Source: Nitrospirota bacterium (GTDB taxonomy: Bacteria; Nitrospirota; JACRHL01). From it: 64,000 nt of DNA. The translations under genes and the position numbers were made by a program. The stretch lies in the NCBI GenBank assembly GCA_016212085.1, contig JACRHL010000005.1, positions 1 through 64,000 of the forward strand, read 5' to 3'. Each line of letters opens with the position of its first letter. Position 1 is the first letter of the stretch. Below the pieces are notes generated by a model. That model had not been told where the DNA came from and ran no database searches. It saw nothing but the letters and a program-made list of their open reading frames with translations. Below are positions 45,088 to 55,043 of this stretch, piece after piece.

Positions 45088-46152
45088 CTAGATAATCCGC
45101 AGCACGTTCCCCTGGTTGCGCACGGCGATCTTGGCGGCGATGTGCTGGGCGATTTCGGTGATGATCTGGGACTGGGGCGATTCCGGGCAGGTGGCCACCA
45201 GGGGGGCGCCCTGGTCGCCGCCCACGCGGATGGCCGTGTCGATGGGGATCGCCCCCAGGAACTCCACCCCCAGCTTTTCCGCCGCCGCCTTGCCGCCGCC
45301 GGTGGAAAAGATGTCGGTGCGCTCGCTACAGTGCGGGCACAGGAAGTAGCTCATGTTCTCGACGATGCCCAGCAACGGCACGTTCACCTTCTGGAACATG
45401 GCCATGCCGCGCCGGGAATCCAGCAGGCTCACCTCCTGCGGGGTGGTGACGATCACCGCGCCGGTGACGGGCATGAGCTGGCAGATGGAAAGCTGGGCGT
45501 CGCCGGTGCCGGGCGGCAGGTCCACCACCAGGTAGTCGACCTCGTTCCAGGCCACGTCCTTGAGGAACTGCTGGATGGCGCCGTGGATCATGGGGCCGCG
45601 CCACACCAGCGGGGTGTCCTCGGGCACCAAAAAGCCCATGGACATCACGTGCACCCCATACGCCTCCGGCGGCACCATCTTGCCATCCCGCGAGGTGGGC
45701 TGCTTGGAGAGGCCCATCATCTTGGGCACGTTGGGGCCATAGATGTCCGCATCCAGCAGGCCCACCTTGGCGCCCTGCCTAGCCAGGGCCACGGCCAGGT
45801 TCACCGCCACGGTGGTCTTGCCCACGCCGCCCTTGCCGGACGACACGGCGATCACGTTCTTGATGCCCGGCGCCATCTCCTGCATCTGCGGGTTGGTGGC
45901 GCCGGCCCGCACGTGGGAGCCGAACTTGATGTCGATGCGGTTCAGGCCCGGCATCCCCGCCAGCCCCTCGCGGCAGCGCTTGTCGATCTCGCTCTTGAGC
46001 GGGCAGGCGGGGGTGGTGAGCTGCACGGTGAAGGTGAGGGCGTCGCCCTCGATGACGATGTCCTTCACCATGTTGAGGGAGACGATATCCTTGCCCAGTT
46101 CCGGCTCCTGCACGTTGCGCAGGGCATCCAGCACCATCTGTTCGGTCAGCAT
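45088..46152 (-). CDS. apbC: Mrp/NBP35 family Fe-S cluster carrier ATPase
   Basis: KNVIAVSSGKGGVGKTTVAVNLAVALA, LLDADIYGPNVPKMMG, DYLVVDLPPGTGDAQLSICQ, ENMSYFLCPHCSERTDIFSTGGG. Confidence 0.96.
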   Translation of the reverse strand: MLTEQMVLDALRNVQEPELGKDIVSLNMVKDIVIEGDALTFTVQLTTPACPLKSEIDKRCREGLAGMPGLNRIDIKFGSHVRAGATNPQMQEMAPGIKNVIAVSSGKGGVGKTTVAVNLAVALARQGAKVGLLDADIYGPNVPKMMGLSKQPTSRDGKMVPPEAYGVHVMSMGFLVPEDTPLVWRGPMIHGAIQQFLKDVAWNEVDYLVVDLPPGTGDAQLSICQLMPVTGAVIVTTPQEVSLLDSRRGMAMFQKVNVPLLGIVENMSYFLCPHCSERTDIFSTGGGKAAAEKLGVEFLGAIPIDTAIRVGGDQGAPLVATCPESPQSQIITEIAQHIAAKIAVRNQGNVLRII

Positions 46153-46370
46153 CGTTCGCGGTATCTCCAGTTGGCCCGAAAAAAGGCGGGCGGATCGGCA
46201 ATGGGGAAAGCCACCGGGCACCGGAACCAGGGCCGGGCCTTTCCAAATGATCAAGGTGTGCGCGGTTGCGTGGGTTGATTATCCGGCCGGTTTCCGCGGC
46301 CGGTCAAGGGCCGATCGGATGCGCCGCGCCCCTTCGTGGCGCCCGGGTTCCGGCGCGGCGGCGATTTTGT

Positions 46371-46393
46371 GTTTGACGGGCAAACATTTGTTT
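46371..46393 (+). promoter_or_regulatory. Candidate LexA autoregulatory operator
   Basis: GTTTG-ACGGG-CAAAC (46371-46385) overlapping AAACA-TT-TGTTT (46382-46393), immediately upstream of lexA. Confidence 0.45.
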
Positions 46394-46408
46394 TGATAGC
46401 CTGACCCC

Positions 46409-47020
46409 ATGGAGACCCTCAACGCCAAGGCGCGCCTGGTTCTGGCCTACGCGCAGTCCTATTACGCGGAGCACGGCTGCCCGCCCACCGTGCGCGAGAT
46501 CTGCGCCGGCTGCGGCATCAAGTCCACCCGCAGCGTGAGCGACTACCTCAAGCTGCTCGAACGCGGCGGCCACATCCGCCGGCGCGAGGGGCGCTCGCGC
46601 GGCATCGAGCTTGCCGCCGACGCCGTTCGCCCCGTGGGCACGGTGCCGGTGCTGGGCCGCATCGCCGCCGGCCAGCCCCTGGGGGCGGAGGCGTACGACG
46701 CGGGGGCGCTGGCGCTGGACTCCCGCTCCGTGTTCGGCGCCGACGGCTGCTTTGCCCTGCGCGTGCAGGGCGACAGCATGATCGACCGGCACATCGTGGA
46801 GGGGGACTACGCGGTCATCCGCCCCCAGCCCGTGGCCCGGGATGGCGACGTGGTGGCGGTGGACATCGATGGCGAGGTGACCCTGAAGGAATTCCGCCGC
46901 CAGGGCCCGCGCGTGCTGCTGCGGCCCGCCAACCCGGCCTATGCCCCCATCGCGCTGGACGGCTCGGAGGGGCCGGTGCGCATTCTGGGGGTGATGGTGG
47001 GTCTGGTGCGCGCCGCCTGA
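46409..47020 (+). CDS. lexA: LexA repressor
   Basis: HTH N-term; VPVLGRIAAGQPL cleavage site (Ala-Gly), FALRVQGDSMID, DGDVVAVDIDGEVTLKEF (Ser/Lys dyad). Confidence 0.95.
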   Translation: METLNAKARLVLAYAQSYYAEHGCPPTVREICAGCGIKSTRSVSDYLKLLERGGHIRRREGRSRGIELAADAVRPVGTVPVLGRIAAGQPLGAEAYDAGALALDSRSVFGADGCFALRVQGDSMIDRHIVEGDYAVIRPQPVARDGDVVAVDIDGEVTLKEFRRQGPRVLLRPANPAYAPIALDGSEGPVRILGVMVGLVRAA

Positions 47021-47100
47021 GGGGGGCCGTACCCCTGCGGATTGCCCGGCCCAGGGCGCTCGCGACGGTTAACAGATGCGCCCTAATCGCACCATCCTGA

Positions 47101-48024
47101 TCAGATCAGATGGGTCGGCTCGATGGCGAAATGGGCGGCGGTGGGGGTCTGGCCGTCCGGCCCGCGCCCGCCCACCAGCACCAGGCGGCCGCCCAGGTGG
47201 GCCATGGCGCCCATCACGCGCGGCTCGGGCAGGGGCGGGGCATCCTCCCAACGGCCGTGGGCGGCGTGGTAGAAGGCGAGGCGGTCGCTGATGCGGCCGC
47301 CGTCATTGCCTCCGGCCACCCACAGGGTGGTGCCCAGGGTGGCCGCATGGAGGCCGGCGGCGGGCCACGGCAGGCGGGTGGGGCCGGGGGTCCAGCGGTC
47401 CGCGCGCGATGCGTAGCACTCGATCAGGTCCAGGTTGCGGAAGGTGCCGTGCTGGCAGGCGCCGCCGCCCAGCGCCCAGATGTCGCCGCCCATGGGCAGG
47501 GCCGCCAGGGAGAAGCGCGCCGTGGGCATGGGCGCCAGGGGGCGCCACACCGTGGCGGCCGGGTCCAGCGCCTCGCAGAAGTCGAACGCCGGGTCGGTGA
47601 GCGGCCCGCCGCTGGCGTCCGGGTGGTGGCCGCCGAACAGGTGGACGGTGCCGCCCAGGGCCACCGCCGCCGGGGCGTCGTGGCGCATGAGCAGGGCGGG
47701 GCCGCCCTCCCAGCGGTCCTCCAGGGGCAGGTACACGTCCACGGTGCTCTTGAAGTCGAAGCTGCCGTCCGGCCGCCGGAAGCCGCCGCCCATCACCAGG
47801 ATGCGGTCGCCCACGGTGGCGGCGGCGATGCCGGAGCGTGGCGTGGGCATGGGGGAGCGGGCCTCCCAGCGGTCCGCCGCGGGGTCATACGCCTCCACGG
47901 CGGACAGGCTCTTGAAGCCCGCGCCGCCGCCGCCGAACACGTACAGCCGCCCGCCGTGCACGGCGAAGCCGAAGTGGGAGCGCGCCCGGTGCATGGGCGC
48001 CAGGCTGTCGATGCGGACGGTCAC
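47101..48024 (-). CDS. Kelch-repeat protein (second of tandem pair)
   Basis: Repeats such as GGRLYVFGGGGAGFKSLSAVEAYDPAADRWEARSPMPTPRSGIAAATVGDRILVMGGGF; GTG start at 48024. The ORF-track N-terminus upstream of this is off-frame read-through of the neighbour. Confidence 0.85.
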   Translation of the reverse strand: MTVRIDSLAPMHRARSHFGFAVHGGRLYVFGGGGAGFKSLSAVEAYDPAADRWEARSPMPTPRSGIAAATVGDRILVMGGGFRRPDGSFDFKSTVDVYLPLEDRWEGGPALLMRHDAPAAVALGGTVHLFGGHHPDASGGPLTDPAFDFCEALDPAATVWRPLAPMPTARFSLAALPMGGDIWALGGGACQHGTFRNLDLIECYASRADRWTPGPTRLPWPAAGLHAATLGTTLWVAGGNDGGRISDRLAFYHAAHGRWEDAPPLPEPRVMGAMAHLGGRLVLVGGRGPDGQTPTAAHFAIEPTHLI

Positions 48025-48031
48025 GTTGCCG

Positions 48032-48958
48032 TCAGGCGCCGGAGAGGGTGAGCGCCTCGACCCGGTTGGTGACCTGCCGGCCGTCGCCCCGCCAGCCGCC
48101 GATGGCGTACAGCCGGCCGTCCACGATGCAGGTGCCCATGGCGGCGCGCGGCTCGCCCAGGGAGGGCAGGTCCCGCGCCTTCCCGCTGTCGGCGTTGAAG
48201 CGCACCGCCCGGGCGTGGATGCCGGGGCCGGAGTAGCCGCCGATGACGTACACCGTGTCGCCGTCCCGCGCCACGCCGTGGGCCGCCGCCGGCCACGGCA
48301 TGGAAAAGCCGGGGGTGGTCCAGGCGCCGCCGGCGGGGTCGTACACCTCGATGCGGTCGAAGTCGCGCACGCCGCCCGCCTCGGGGCTGTAGGCGCAGCC
48401 GCCGACGGCCCACACCCGGCCGCGCCAGGTGACGCCCATGGGGGCGAAGCGCGGCGTGGGCATGTCGGCCAGGCGCTCCCAGCGGCCGGCGCCGGGGGCC
48501 AGCCGCTCGCAGAAGTTGAAGCCGGGGTCCTCGGACGGGCCGCCCTCGGTGGCGTCCGGGTGGTGGCCGCCGAGGATGTAGATGGCCCCGTCCAGCTCGG
48601 CGCAGGCGGGGTAGTCGTGGGGTTGCAGCATGTCGGGGCCGGCGGCCCAGGTGTCGCTGGCCGGGTCGTAGATCTCGGTGGTGGGCAGGAAGCGGAACTT
48701 GCCGTCATCCTTGCGGAACCCGCCGCCCACCACGAAGATGCGGCCGCCGATCACGGCGGTCACGGCGCCGGAGCGCAGGGTGGGCATGGGGGCGGCCGCG
48801 TCCCAGCGGTCCACCCGGGGATCGTACACCTCCACGGTGTTCAGGCTGGCGAAGCGGGGGCCGCCGCCGCCGAACACATAGATCTTGCCGTTCCACACCG
48901 CCGTGGCCGGGTGGGAGCGGATGTGCGTGAGGGGGGCGACGTCGGTCCAGGCGTGCAT
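48032..48958 (-). CDS. Kelch-repeat protein (first of tandem pair)
   Basis: NGKIYVFGGGGPRFASLNTVEVYDPRVDRWDAAAPMPTLRSGAVTAVIGGRIFVVGGGF; GGHHPDA motif shared with neighbour. Confidence 0.9.
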   Translation of the reverse strand: MHAWTDVAPLTHIRSHPATAVWNGKIYVFGGGGPRFASLNTVEVYDPRVDRWDAAAPMPTLRSGAVTAVIGGRIFVVGGGFRKDDGKFRFLPTTEIYDPASDTWAAGPDMLQPHDYPACAELDGAIYILGGHHPDATEGGPSEDPGFNFCERLAPGAGRWERLADMPTPRFAPMGVTWRGRVWAVGGCAYSPEAGGVRDFDRIEVYDPAGGAWTTPGFSMPWPAAAHGVARDGDTVYVIGGYSGPGIHARAVRFNADSGKARDLPSLGEPRAAMGTCIVDGRLYAIGGWRGDGRQVTNRVEALTLSGA

Positions 48959-48988
48959 GGCGCGGGATTCCAGGGTGGGGCGGGCGGA

Positions 48989-49159
48989 TTACGGGAAGCC
49001 GGGGGTGGCGGGCGTTTCCAACCCCTCCACGTCCGGATGGAAGGTGTTGAACATGTGGAACCCGTGACGCATTTGCAGGAAGATCATGATGCACAGGGCC
49101 GCCACCAGCGTGAGCAGGATGATCAGGCTCAGGGGCGGCTTCTTGGCGGGTTCGCTCAT
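48989..49159 (-). CDS. Small single-TM protein, unknown function
   Basis: MSEPAKKPPLSLIILLTLVAALCIMIFLQMRHGFHMFNTFHPDVEGLETPATPGFP, upstream of the kelch genes on the same strand. Confidence 0.6.
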   Translation of the reverse strand: MSEPAKKPPLSLIILLTLVAALCIMIFLQMRHGFHMFNTFHPDVEGLETPATPGFP

Positions 49160-49271
49160 GACCGGTTGATGATACGTGGGATACCATGATGGGCGCAACG
49201 GCCGGTGGCGCCGGGAGGCGTGGTACCATGCGGCGCCGCCGTTCGCGCGAACCACCAGACCGGGAGGAAAC

Positions 49272-50588
49272 ATGGCATGGGTCGACAAGGGGGTGCACGC
49301 GCGCCGGCGCGAGCGCTTCATGGCCGCCATCGACGGGGCGATCGCCATCTTCGCCGGCGCCCCCGAGACCGTGCGCAGCAACGACGTTCACCACCGCTAC
49401 CGGCAGGAGAGTGATTTCCTGTACCTGACCGGCTTTGCCGAGCCGGGCGCCTACCTGGTGCTGGACGCGGGCGCCAACCGCCACCGCTACACCCTGTACG
49501 TGCCCCCCAAGGACCCGGCCATGGAGCGCTGGACCGGCCGTCGCGCCGGGGTGGCCGGCGCCCGCCGCCGCTTTGGCGCCGACGCGGCCCACGAGGCGGG
49601 AACGTTCTTCGACCACCTGGCCAGGCTGCTGGCGGGCCGCGACCGGGTGTACCTGCGCCTGGGTTACGACGCCAAGGTCGACCAGGCGGTGATCGACCAG
49701 ATCGCCACCATGCGCGGCCGCAGCCGGGCCGGCGCCCACGGCCCCGCCCAGGTGGTGGACCCGACGCCGATCCTGGCGGAGCAGCGCCTGCTCAAGAGCG
49801 AGGCGGAGCTGGACCTGCTGCAACGGGCGGTGGACATCACCGCCCAAGGGCACCTGGCGGCCATGCGCGCCCTGCGGCCGGGCATGGCCGAGTACGAGGT
49901 GGAGGCGGAGATCGAATACCACTTCCGCCGCGCCGGTGCCGCGGGCCCCGCCTATCCCACCATCTGCGGCAGCGGCGTCAACGCCACCATCCTGCACTAT
50001 GTCGAGAACGACCGGCGCATGCGGCGGGGCGACCTGCTGCTCATCGACGCCGGCGCCGAATACGGCGGCTACGCCGGCGACGTGACGCGCACCATCCCGG
50101 TGGGCGGGCGCTTCGGGGAGGCCCAGCGCGCCGTGTACGAGGTGGTGCTGAACGCCAACCGGGTGGCCATCCGCCGGGTGCGGCCGGGGGTCACCTTCGA
50201 CGCGGTGCACCACGCCGCCGTGCGCGAGCTGACCCGTGGGCTGGTGCGCCTGGGGCTGCTCACGGGCGACCCCAAAAAATTGATCCAGGACGGGGCCTAC
50301 CGCCGCTTCTACATGCACCGCACCAGCCACTGGCTGGGGCTGGACGTGCACGACGTGGGGCGCTACTACCTGGACGACCACAAGCCGCGCCCGCTGGAGC
50401 CGGGCATGGTGCTCACCATCGAGCCCGGCCTGTACATCGACGCCGCCCCGGACATCCCCAAGCCGTTCCACGGCATCGGCATCCGCATCGAGGACGACGT
50501 GCTGGTGACCGACGGCCCCGCCCGGGTGCTGTCGGCGGCCATTCCCAAGGACGTGGATGCCATCGAACGGGCCATGGCGGGGGCCTAA
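49272..50588 (+). CDS. pepP: Xaa-Pro aminopeptidase (M24B)
   Basis: NDVHHRYRQESDFLYLTGFAEPGAYLVL, GDLLLIDAGAEYGGYAGDVTRTIPV, HRTSHWLGLDVHDVG, GMVLTIEPGLYI. Confidence 0.96.
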   Translation: MAWVDKGVHARRRERFMAAIDGAIAIFAGAPETVRSNDVHHRYRQESDFLYLTGFAEPGAYLVLDAGANRHRYTLYVPPKDPAMERWTGRRAGVAGARRRFGADAAHEAGTFFDHLARLLAGRDRVYLRLGYDAKVDQAVIDQIATMRGRSRAGAHGPAQVVDPTPILAEQRLLKSEAELDLLQRAVDITAQGHLAAMRALRPGMAEYEVEAEIEYHFRRAGAAGPAYPTICGSGVNATILHYVENDRRMRRGDLLLIDAGAEYGGYAGDVTRTIPVGGRFGEAQRAVYEVVLNANRVAIRRVRPGVTFDAVHHAAVRELTRGLVRLGLLTGDPKKLIQDGAYRRFYMHRTSHWLGLDVHDVGRYYLDDHKPRPLEPGMVLTIEPGLYIDAAPDIPKPFHGIGIRIEDDVLVTDGPARVLSAAIPKDVDAIERAMAGA

Positions 50589-50595
50589 CGCGCGC

Positions 50596-51021
50596 TTGGC
50601 CGGGGCGTTGCTTGCCGCCCTGGCCGCCGCTTGCAACGCCCCGGCCCCGCCCCCGCGGCCGCCGGACCCGGAGCGGGTGATCGCCGCCGCCCTGGCGCTG
50701 GAGCCCGACCAGGCGGCGGGCCGTGGGGTGTTCCGCGCCTGGTGCATCTTCTGCCATGGCGACCAGGCGGCGGGCGAGCCTCCCACGGACTTCGACCTGG
50801 GCGCGGAGAACCCGCGCCGCTTCCGGGGTTACGAACTGGGCCACCGGGAGCACGTGGAGGCCATCGTCAATGGCTTCGTGAGCCATGACAGCGGCCGCCG
50901 CAACATGCCCGCCTTCGCCCTGCGCCTCACCCCGCGCGAAATCGCCGACGTGGCCGCCTACGAACGGACGGTGATGGCCCTTTCCCCCGCCTACCGCGAC
51001 CCGCCGTCCGAGCAGCCCTGA
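50596..51021 (+). CDS. c-type cytochrome, putative lipoprotein
   Basis: LAGALLAALAAACNAP lipobox; single CIFCH heme site; NMPAFALRLTPREIADVAAY. Confidence 0.75.
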   Translation: MAGALLAALAAACNAPAPPPRPPDPERVIAAALALEPDQAAGRGVFRAWCIFCHGDQAAGEPPTDFDLGAENPRRFRGYELGHREHVEAIVNGFVSHDSGRRNMPAFALRLTPREIADVAAYERTVMALSPAYRDPPSEQP

Positions 51022-51156
51022 CGCGGGCGGCCGGGCGCTGCGCCCGAACCCCCGCCGCCTTCAAGTTGCCGGGCCGGAATGCCGAAAAAGGGGGGACGCC
51101 CCCCTGCCGCGAGCCGGCGGCGGGCCACCCCGGGGCGCATGGGAATGGAGCCGACG

Positions 51157-51492
51157 ATGCTGCACACCAAGCTCTTCACGGCCGCCCTGGTCGCGGCCAC
51201 CCTGTGGGCCCTGCCGGTGGTCGCCACGGCGGAGACCGCCGCCGGTCCCGCCGCCGCCACGGAAACCATCGCCAAGGGGCTGCACCTCTATCACCACGGC
51301 GACTACCTGGCCGCCGAGGGGGCCTTCACGGAGGCCCTGGCCGCCGATCCGACCGCCCTCGCGGCGCGCTACTACCTGGGCTACACGCACTACCGCATGG
51401 GTGAGTTCGACAAGGCCCGCGCCGATTTCGAGAGCGCCTACCTGGTCGACCCCGGCTTCACGCCCGCCGCGCCCGGCCGCCGCGGCAATTGA
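51157..51492 (+). CDS. Secreted TPR-like protein
   Basis: Signal peptide MLHTKLFTAALVAATLWALPVVATAE; TPR-like GLHLYHHGDYLAAEGAFTEALAADPTALAARYYLGYTHYRMGEFDKARADFESAYLVDPGF. Confidence 0.75.
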   Translation: MLHTKLFTAALVAATLWALPVVATAETAAGPAAATETIAKGLHLYHHGDYLAAEGAFTEALAADPTALAARYYLGYTHYRMGEFDKARADFESAYLVDPGFTPAAPGRRGN

Positions 51493-51539
51493 CGCGCCGC
51501 TTTACGGCGCGAAAACCCCTCTGTTACATTTGCCCTGTA

Positions 51540-52073
51540 ATGGGTGCGAAGGCCGTCATAAGCGTGCTGTGCGTCGCCCTGCTGGGCGGGGTGGGGCACC
51601 TGGCGGCGGCGCCCGCCTGCGCGGCGGAGCCGGGGGGTGACGTCATGCCCGGCGCCGGGGGCGACCCGCTGCGCCAATACCTTTCCGATCCCCTGCAACC
51701 GCCGGACGCCCAGACGGACGGCGCGTGGCCCCCGTCGCCGGTGCCGGAGCGGCTGCGCAAATTTTACGGCAACATGCGGAACCCGGTGCCCGACACGCCG
51801 GAGGCAGTGGCCAAGGGGCGCCTGTTGTACGGCGCCAACTGCCAGGTCTGCCACGCGGGCGCGCCGGGCGGTGCCGCGCCGGACCGCATCCTGGACACCG
51901 TTCCGCGCGATTTGACCGCCCCCGCCTTCCAGGTCACCCGGAGCGACGGCGAGATCTTCTATGCGATCCAGAACGGCGTGCGGGACACGGCCATGCTGCC
52001 CTGGGGCGGACGTTTGTCGGACCGGGAGATCTGGCTGCTGGTGTGCTACGTCCGGCACCTGGCGGTGCCGTAG
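51540..52073 (+). CDS. Secreted c-type cytochrome
   Basis: Signal peptide; AVAKGRLLYGANCQVCHAGAPGG, AFQVTRSDGEIFYAIQNGVRDTAMLPWGGRLSDREIWLLVCYVRHL. Confidence 0.88.
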   Translation: MGAKAVISVLCVALLGGVGHLAAAPACAAEPGGDVMPGAGGDPLRQYLSDPLQPPDAQTDGAWPPSPVPERLRKFYGNMRNPVPDTPEAVAKGRLLYGANCQVCHAGAPGGAAPDRILDTVPRDLTAPAFQVTRSDGEIFYAIQNGVRDTAMLPWGGRLSDREIWLLVCYVRHLAVP

Positions 52074-52079
52074 CGGGCG

Positions 52080-53375
52080 TCAGGCCACCTTCTGCGGGGG
52101 TTGGTCGATCTTCACCTTGGCGATGCGCACCCCGTCCATGTCGACGATGGTGAACTTGTACTGGGCGTAGTGCACCATCTCGCCGCCGTGCGGGATGCCT
52201 TGCAGCTGGCTGAGCATGAAGCCGCCCAGGGTCTCGTAGTCCGGCGAGTCGGGGATGTCGAGCTGGTAGTCCTCGTGCAGGTCGTAGATGGCCGTGTCCG
52301 CGTCCACCACCAGCGAACCGTCGCGCATGCGCTGCACGCTCTTGTCCTCGGTGTCGTACTCGTCGCGGATGTCGCCGACGATCTCCTCGAGCAGGTCCAC
52401 CACCGTGACCATGCCGCTCACGTCGCCGTATTCGTTGACCACCATGGCCATCTGCACGTGGCGGCGCTGCATCTCCTTGAGCAGGCGCAGCACCTTCATG
52501 GTCTCGGGCACGAAATAGGGGGGGTGCAGCAGCTTGCGGATGCCGCCCGCCCGCTCCGGGTCGAGCATGAGCTGCATCAGGTCCTTGTAGTTGAGGATGC
52601 CCACCACCTTGTCGCCGTCGTACACCGGATAACGGGCGTGCATCTTCTCGGCGATGAAATTGAACACCTCCTTGAGCGATGTCTGAACCTCCAGGGTGTG
52701 CATCCTGGGCCGGGGCACCATCACCTCGCGCACGCTGGTGTCGGTGAACTCGAACACGCTGTGGATCAACTCCTGCTCGCCGGGTTCGATCTCACCCTTC
52801 TCGCGCCCCTCGCGCAGCAGCAGCTTGATGTCCTCCTCGGTGGCCATGGGGTTGGCCCGGACCATGTCGATGCGCAGCAATTTCAGCAGCAGGCCGGTGG
52901 AGCCGGACAGGATGCGCGCCAGCGGATACGCCAGGCGCGAGATGCCGTGCATGGTGCGCCCCAGGGCGAGGGCGATCTGATCCGGGTAGCGCATCGCGAT
53001 GGCCTTAGGCACCAGCTCCCCCACCACCAGCGACAGGTACGAAATGGCCACCACGGCCAAGCTCAGCGCGATCATTTCGGAAAAGGGGACGAGGGACTCG
53101 GGCAGGTGCGTGGTCAGCACCGGCGCCAGCCGGTCGCTGGCGGTGGCACCGCCCAGGGCAGCGGCAGTGGCGCCGACCACGGTGATGCCCACCTGCACCG
53201 TGGCCAGGAAGCGGTCCGGATCGGCGTGCATGTTCGCCACGTGGCGTGCCTCGTCGTTCCCTTCCTCGGCCAGTTGTTTGATGCGCCCCTTGTGGGACGA
53301 GATGATGGCAATCTCGGCACAGGCAAAAAACCCGTTGGCGATGATCAGGCCGAGAATGATCATCGCCTCGAACAT
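52080..53375 (-). CDS. CNNM/HlyC-CorC family transporter with CBS pair and CorC_HlyC domain
   Basis: [100 protein letters not shown]. Confidence 0.93.
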   Translation of the reverse strand: MFEAMIILGLIIANGFFACAEIAIISSHKGRIKQLAEEGNDEARHVANMHADPDRFLATVQVGITVVGATAAALGGATASDRLAPVLTTHLPESLVPFSEMIALSLAVVAISYLSLVVGELVPKAIAMRYPDQIALALGRTMHGISRLAYPLARILSGSTGLLLKLLRIDMVRANPMATEEDIKLLLREGREKGEIEPGEQELIHSVFEFTDTSVREVMVPRPRMHTLEVQTSLKEVFNFIAEKMHARYPVYDGDKVVGILNYKDLMQLMLDPERAGGIRKLLHPPYFVPETMKVLRLLKEMQRRHVQMAMVVNEYGDVSGMVTVVDLLEEIVGDIRDEYDTEDKSVQRMRDGSLVVDADTAIYDLHEDYQLDIPDSPDYETLGGFMLSQLQGIPHGGEMVHYAQYKFTIVDMDGVRIAKVKIDQPPQKVA

Positions 53376-53592
53376 GACGCCGTCCAAAGTGGCAGGTCCC
53401 TCCAGCTAACATGACATGATACGCGAAGCATAGACGTAGCCCACCGGGCGAGGCAAGCGGATCGCCAAACCCCGTGCGCGGCGCGCGGTTTTTGTTTTTT
53501 CGCTGGCTCGCGGTATCCTTTGGGTTTGGGCGCCGTGCCCGCCACGATGTGTGGCGCCGCCTGTTTGCATCCGGTTCGATAGGTTTTTGACG

Positions 53593-54483
53593 ATGGCGAT
53601 CAAGGGGATCATCCTGGCCGGCGGCAGCGGCACGCGCCTGTATCCGCTCACGCGGGTGGTGGGCAAGCAGCTCATGCCCGTGTACGACAAGCCGATGATC
53701 TACTACCCGCTGGCCACCCTCATGCTCACCGGCCTGCGCGACATCCTGCTCATCACCACCCCCCACGAGCAGCCCCTGTTCCGCGAGCTGCTGGGCGACG
53801 GCTCCCAGCTCGGCATCAACCTCTCCTATGTGGCGCAGCCGGCGCCGGAGGGGCTGGCCCAGGCGTTCATCCTGGGGCGCGCGTTCGTCGGCAACGGCCG
53901 GGTGGCCCTGATCCTGGGCGACAACATCTTTTACGGCACCGGCCTCACCGCCACCGCCAAGGTGGCGGCCGCGCGCGAGCGGGGCGCCACCATCTTCGCC
54001 TACCGGGTCAGCGACCCGGAGCGCTACGGCGTGGTGTCCTTCGACCGGGAGGGCCGGGTGACGTCCATCGAGGAGAAACCCCAGAACCCCCGCTCCCGCT
54101 ACGCGGTGCCCGGCCTCTATTTCTATGACAACCGGGTGCTGGACATCGCCGCGGCCTTGAAGCCCAGCGCCCGTGGCGAGCTGGAGATCACCGACGTCAA
54201 CCGCGCCTACCTGGAGATGGGCGAGCTGCACGTGCAGCGCCTGGGGCGGGGCGTGGCGTGGCTGGACACGGGCACCCACCAGTCGCTGTTGCAGGCCTCC
54301 AACTACATCGAGACCATCGAGGCCAGGCAGGGGCTCAAGGTGGCCTGCCTGGAGGAGATCGCCTACCGCATGGGGTACATCGGCGCCCTGGACGTGGAGC
54401 GCATCGCCGCCGGCATGAGGAACAACGGCTACGGCCGCTACCTGCTGGACATCCTGGCCGAGGAGAGGGAGCTGGGCGCATGA
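53593..54483 (+). CDS. rfbA: Glucose-1-phosphate thymidylyltransferase
   Basis: [54 protein letters not shown]. Confidence 0.98.
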   Translation: MAIKGIILAGGSGTRLYPLTRVVGKQLMPVYDKPMIYYPLATLMLTGLRDILLITTPHEQPLFRELLGDGSQLGINLSYVAQPAPEGLAQAFILGRAFVGNGRVALILGDNIFYGTGLTATAKVAAARERGATIFAYRVSDPERYGVVSFDREGRVTSIEEKPQNPRSRYAVPGLYFYDNRVLDIAAALKPSARGELEITDVNRAYLEMGELHVQRLGRGVAWLDTGTHQSLLQASNYIETIEARQGLKVACLEEIAYRMGYIGALDVERIAAGMRNNGYGRYLLDILAEERELGA

Positions 54484-55043
54484 AGGTGGAAACCACGCCC
54501 CTGGAGGGGGTGTTGCTGATCTCCCCCCGGGTGTTCGAGGACGCCCGCGGTTTCTTTATAGAAACCTATCACGCCGACCGGTTCCGGGAGCACGGCATGA
54601 CGTTGCCGTTTGTGCAGGACAACCACTCCGCCTCGGTGCGGGGCACCCTGCGCGGGCTGCACTACCAGATCGAGCGGCCGCAGGGGAAACTCGTGCGGGC
54701 GATCATCGGGGAAATTTTCGACGTGGCGGTGGATATCCGGCGCGGCTCGCCCACGTTCGGGAAGTGGTACGGCGTGACCCTGTCGGCGGAGAACCGGCTC
54801 CAGCTCTACGTGCCACCCGGCTTCGCCCACGGCTTCTGTGTGACGAGCGGCCGCGCGGAGGTAATCTACAAATGCACCGACATCTATCACCCCGGCGGCG
54901 AGCGCGGCATCCGCTGGAACGATCCCGATATCGGCATCGTCTGGCCGGTGGCCGATCCGCTCCTGTCCGACAAGGACCGTAACGCCCCACTGCTTACCCA
55001 GCTGGCGCCGGGCGACCTGTTCCGTTTTCCGCAAGGCGCTTGA
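54480..55043 (+). CDS. rfbC: dTDP-4-dehydrorhamnose 3,5-epimerase
   Basis: [61 protein letters not shown]. Confidence 0.98.
   Translation: MKVETTPLEGVLLISPRVFEDARGFFIETYHADRFREHGMTLPFVQDNHSASVRGTLRGLHYQIERPQGKLVRAIIGEIFDVAVDIRRGSPTFGKWYGVTLSAENRLQLYVPPGFAHGFCVTSGRAEVIYKCTDIYHPGGERGIRWNDPDIGIVWPVADPLLSDKDRNAPLLTQLAPGDLFRFPQGA

Noticed and set aside
48025-48708. N-terminal half of the 535-aa minus-strand ORF 47101-48708
   Set aside because: Out-of-frame read through the neighbouring Kelch gene (PRSTTRPATPGPPAP... low complexity); the real gene begins near GTG 48024.
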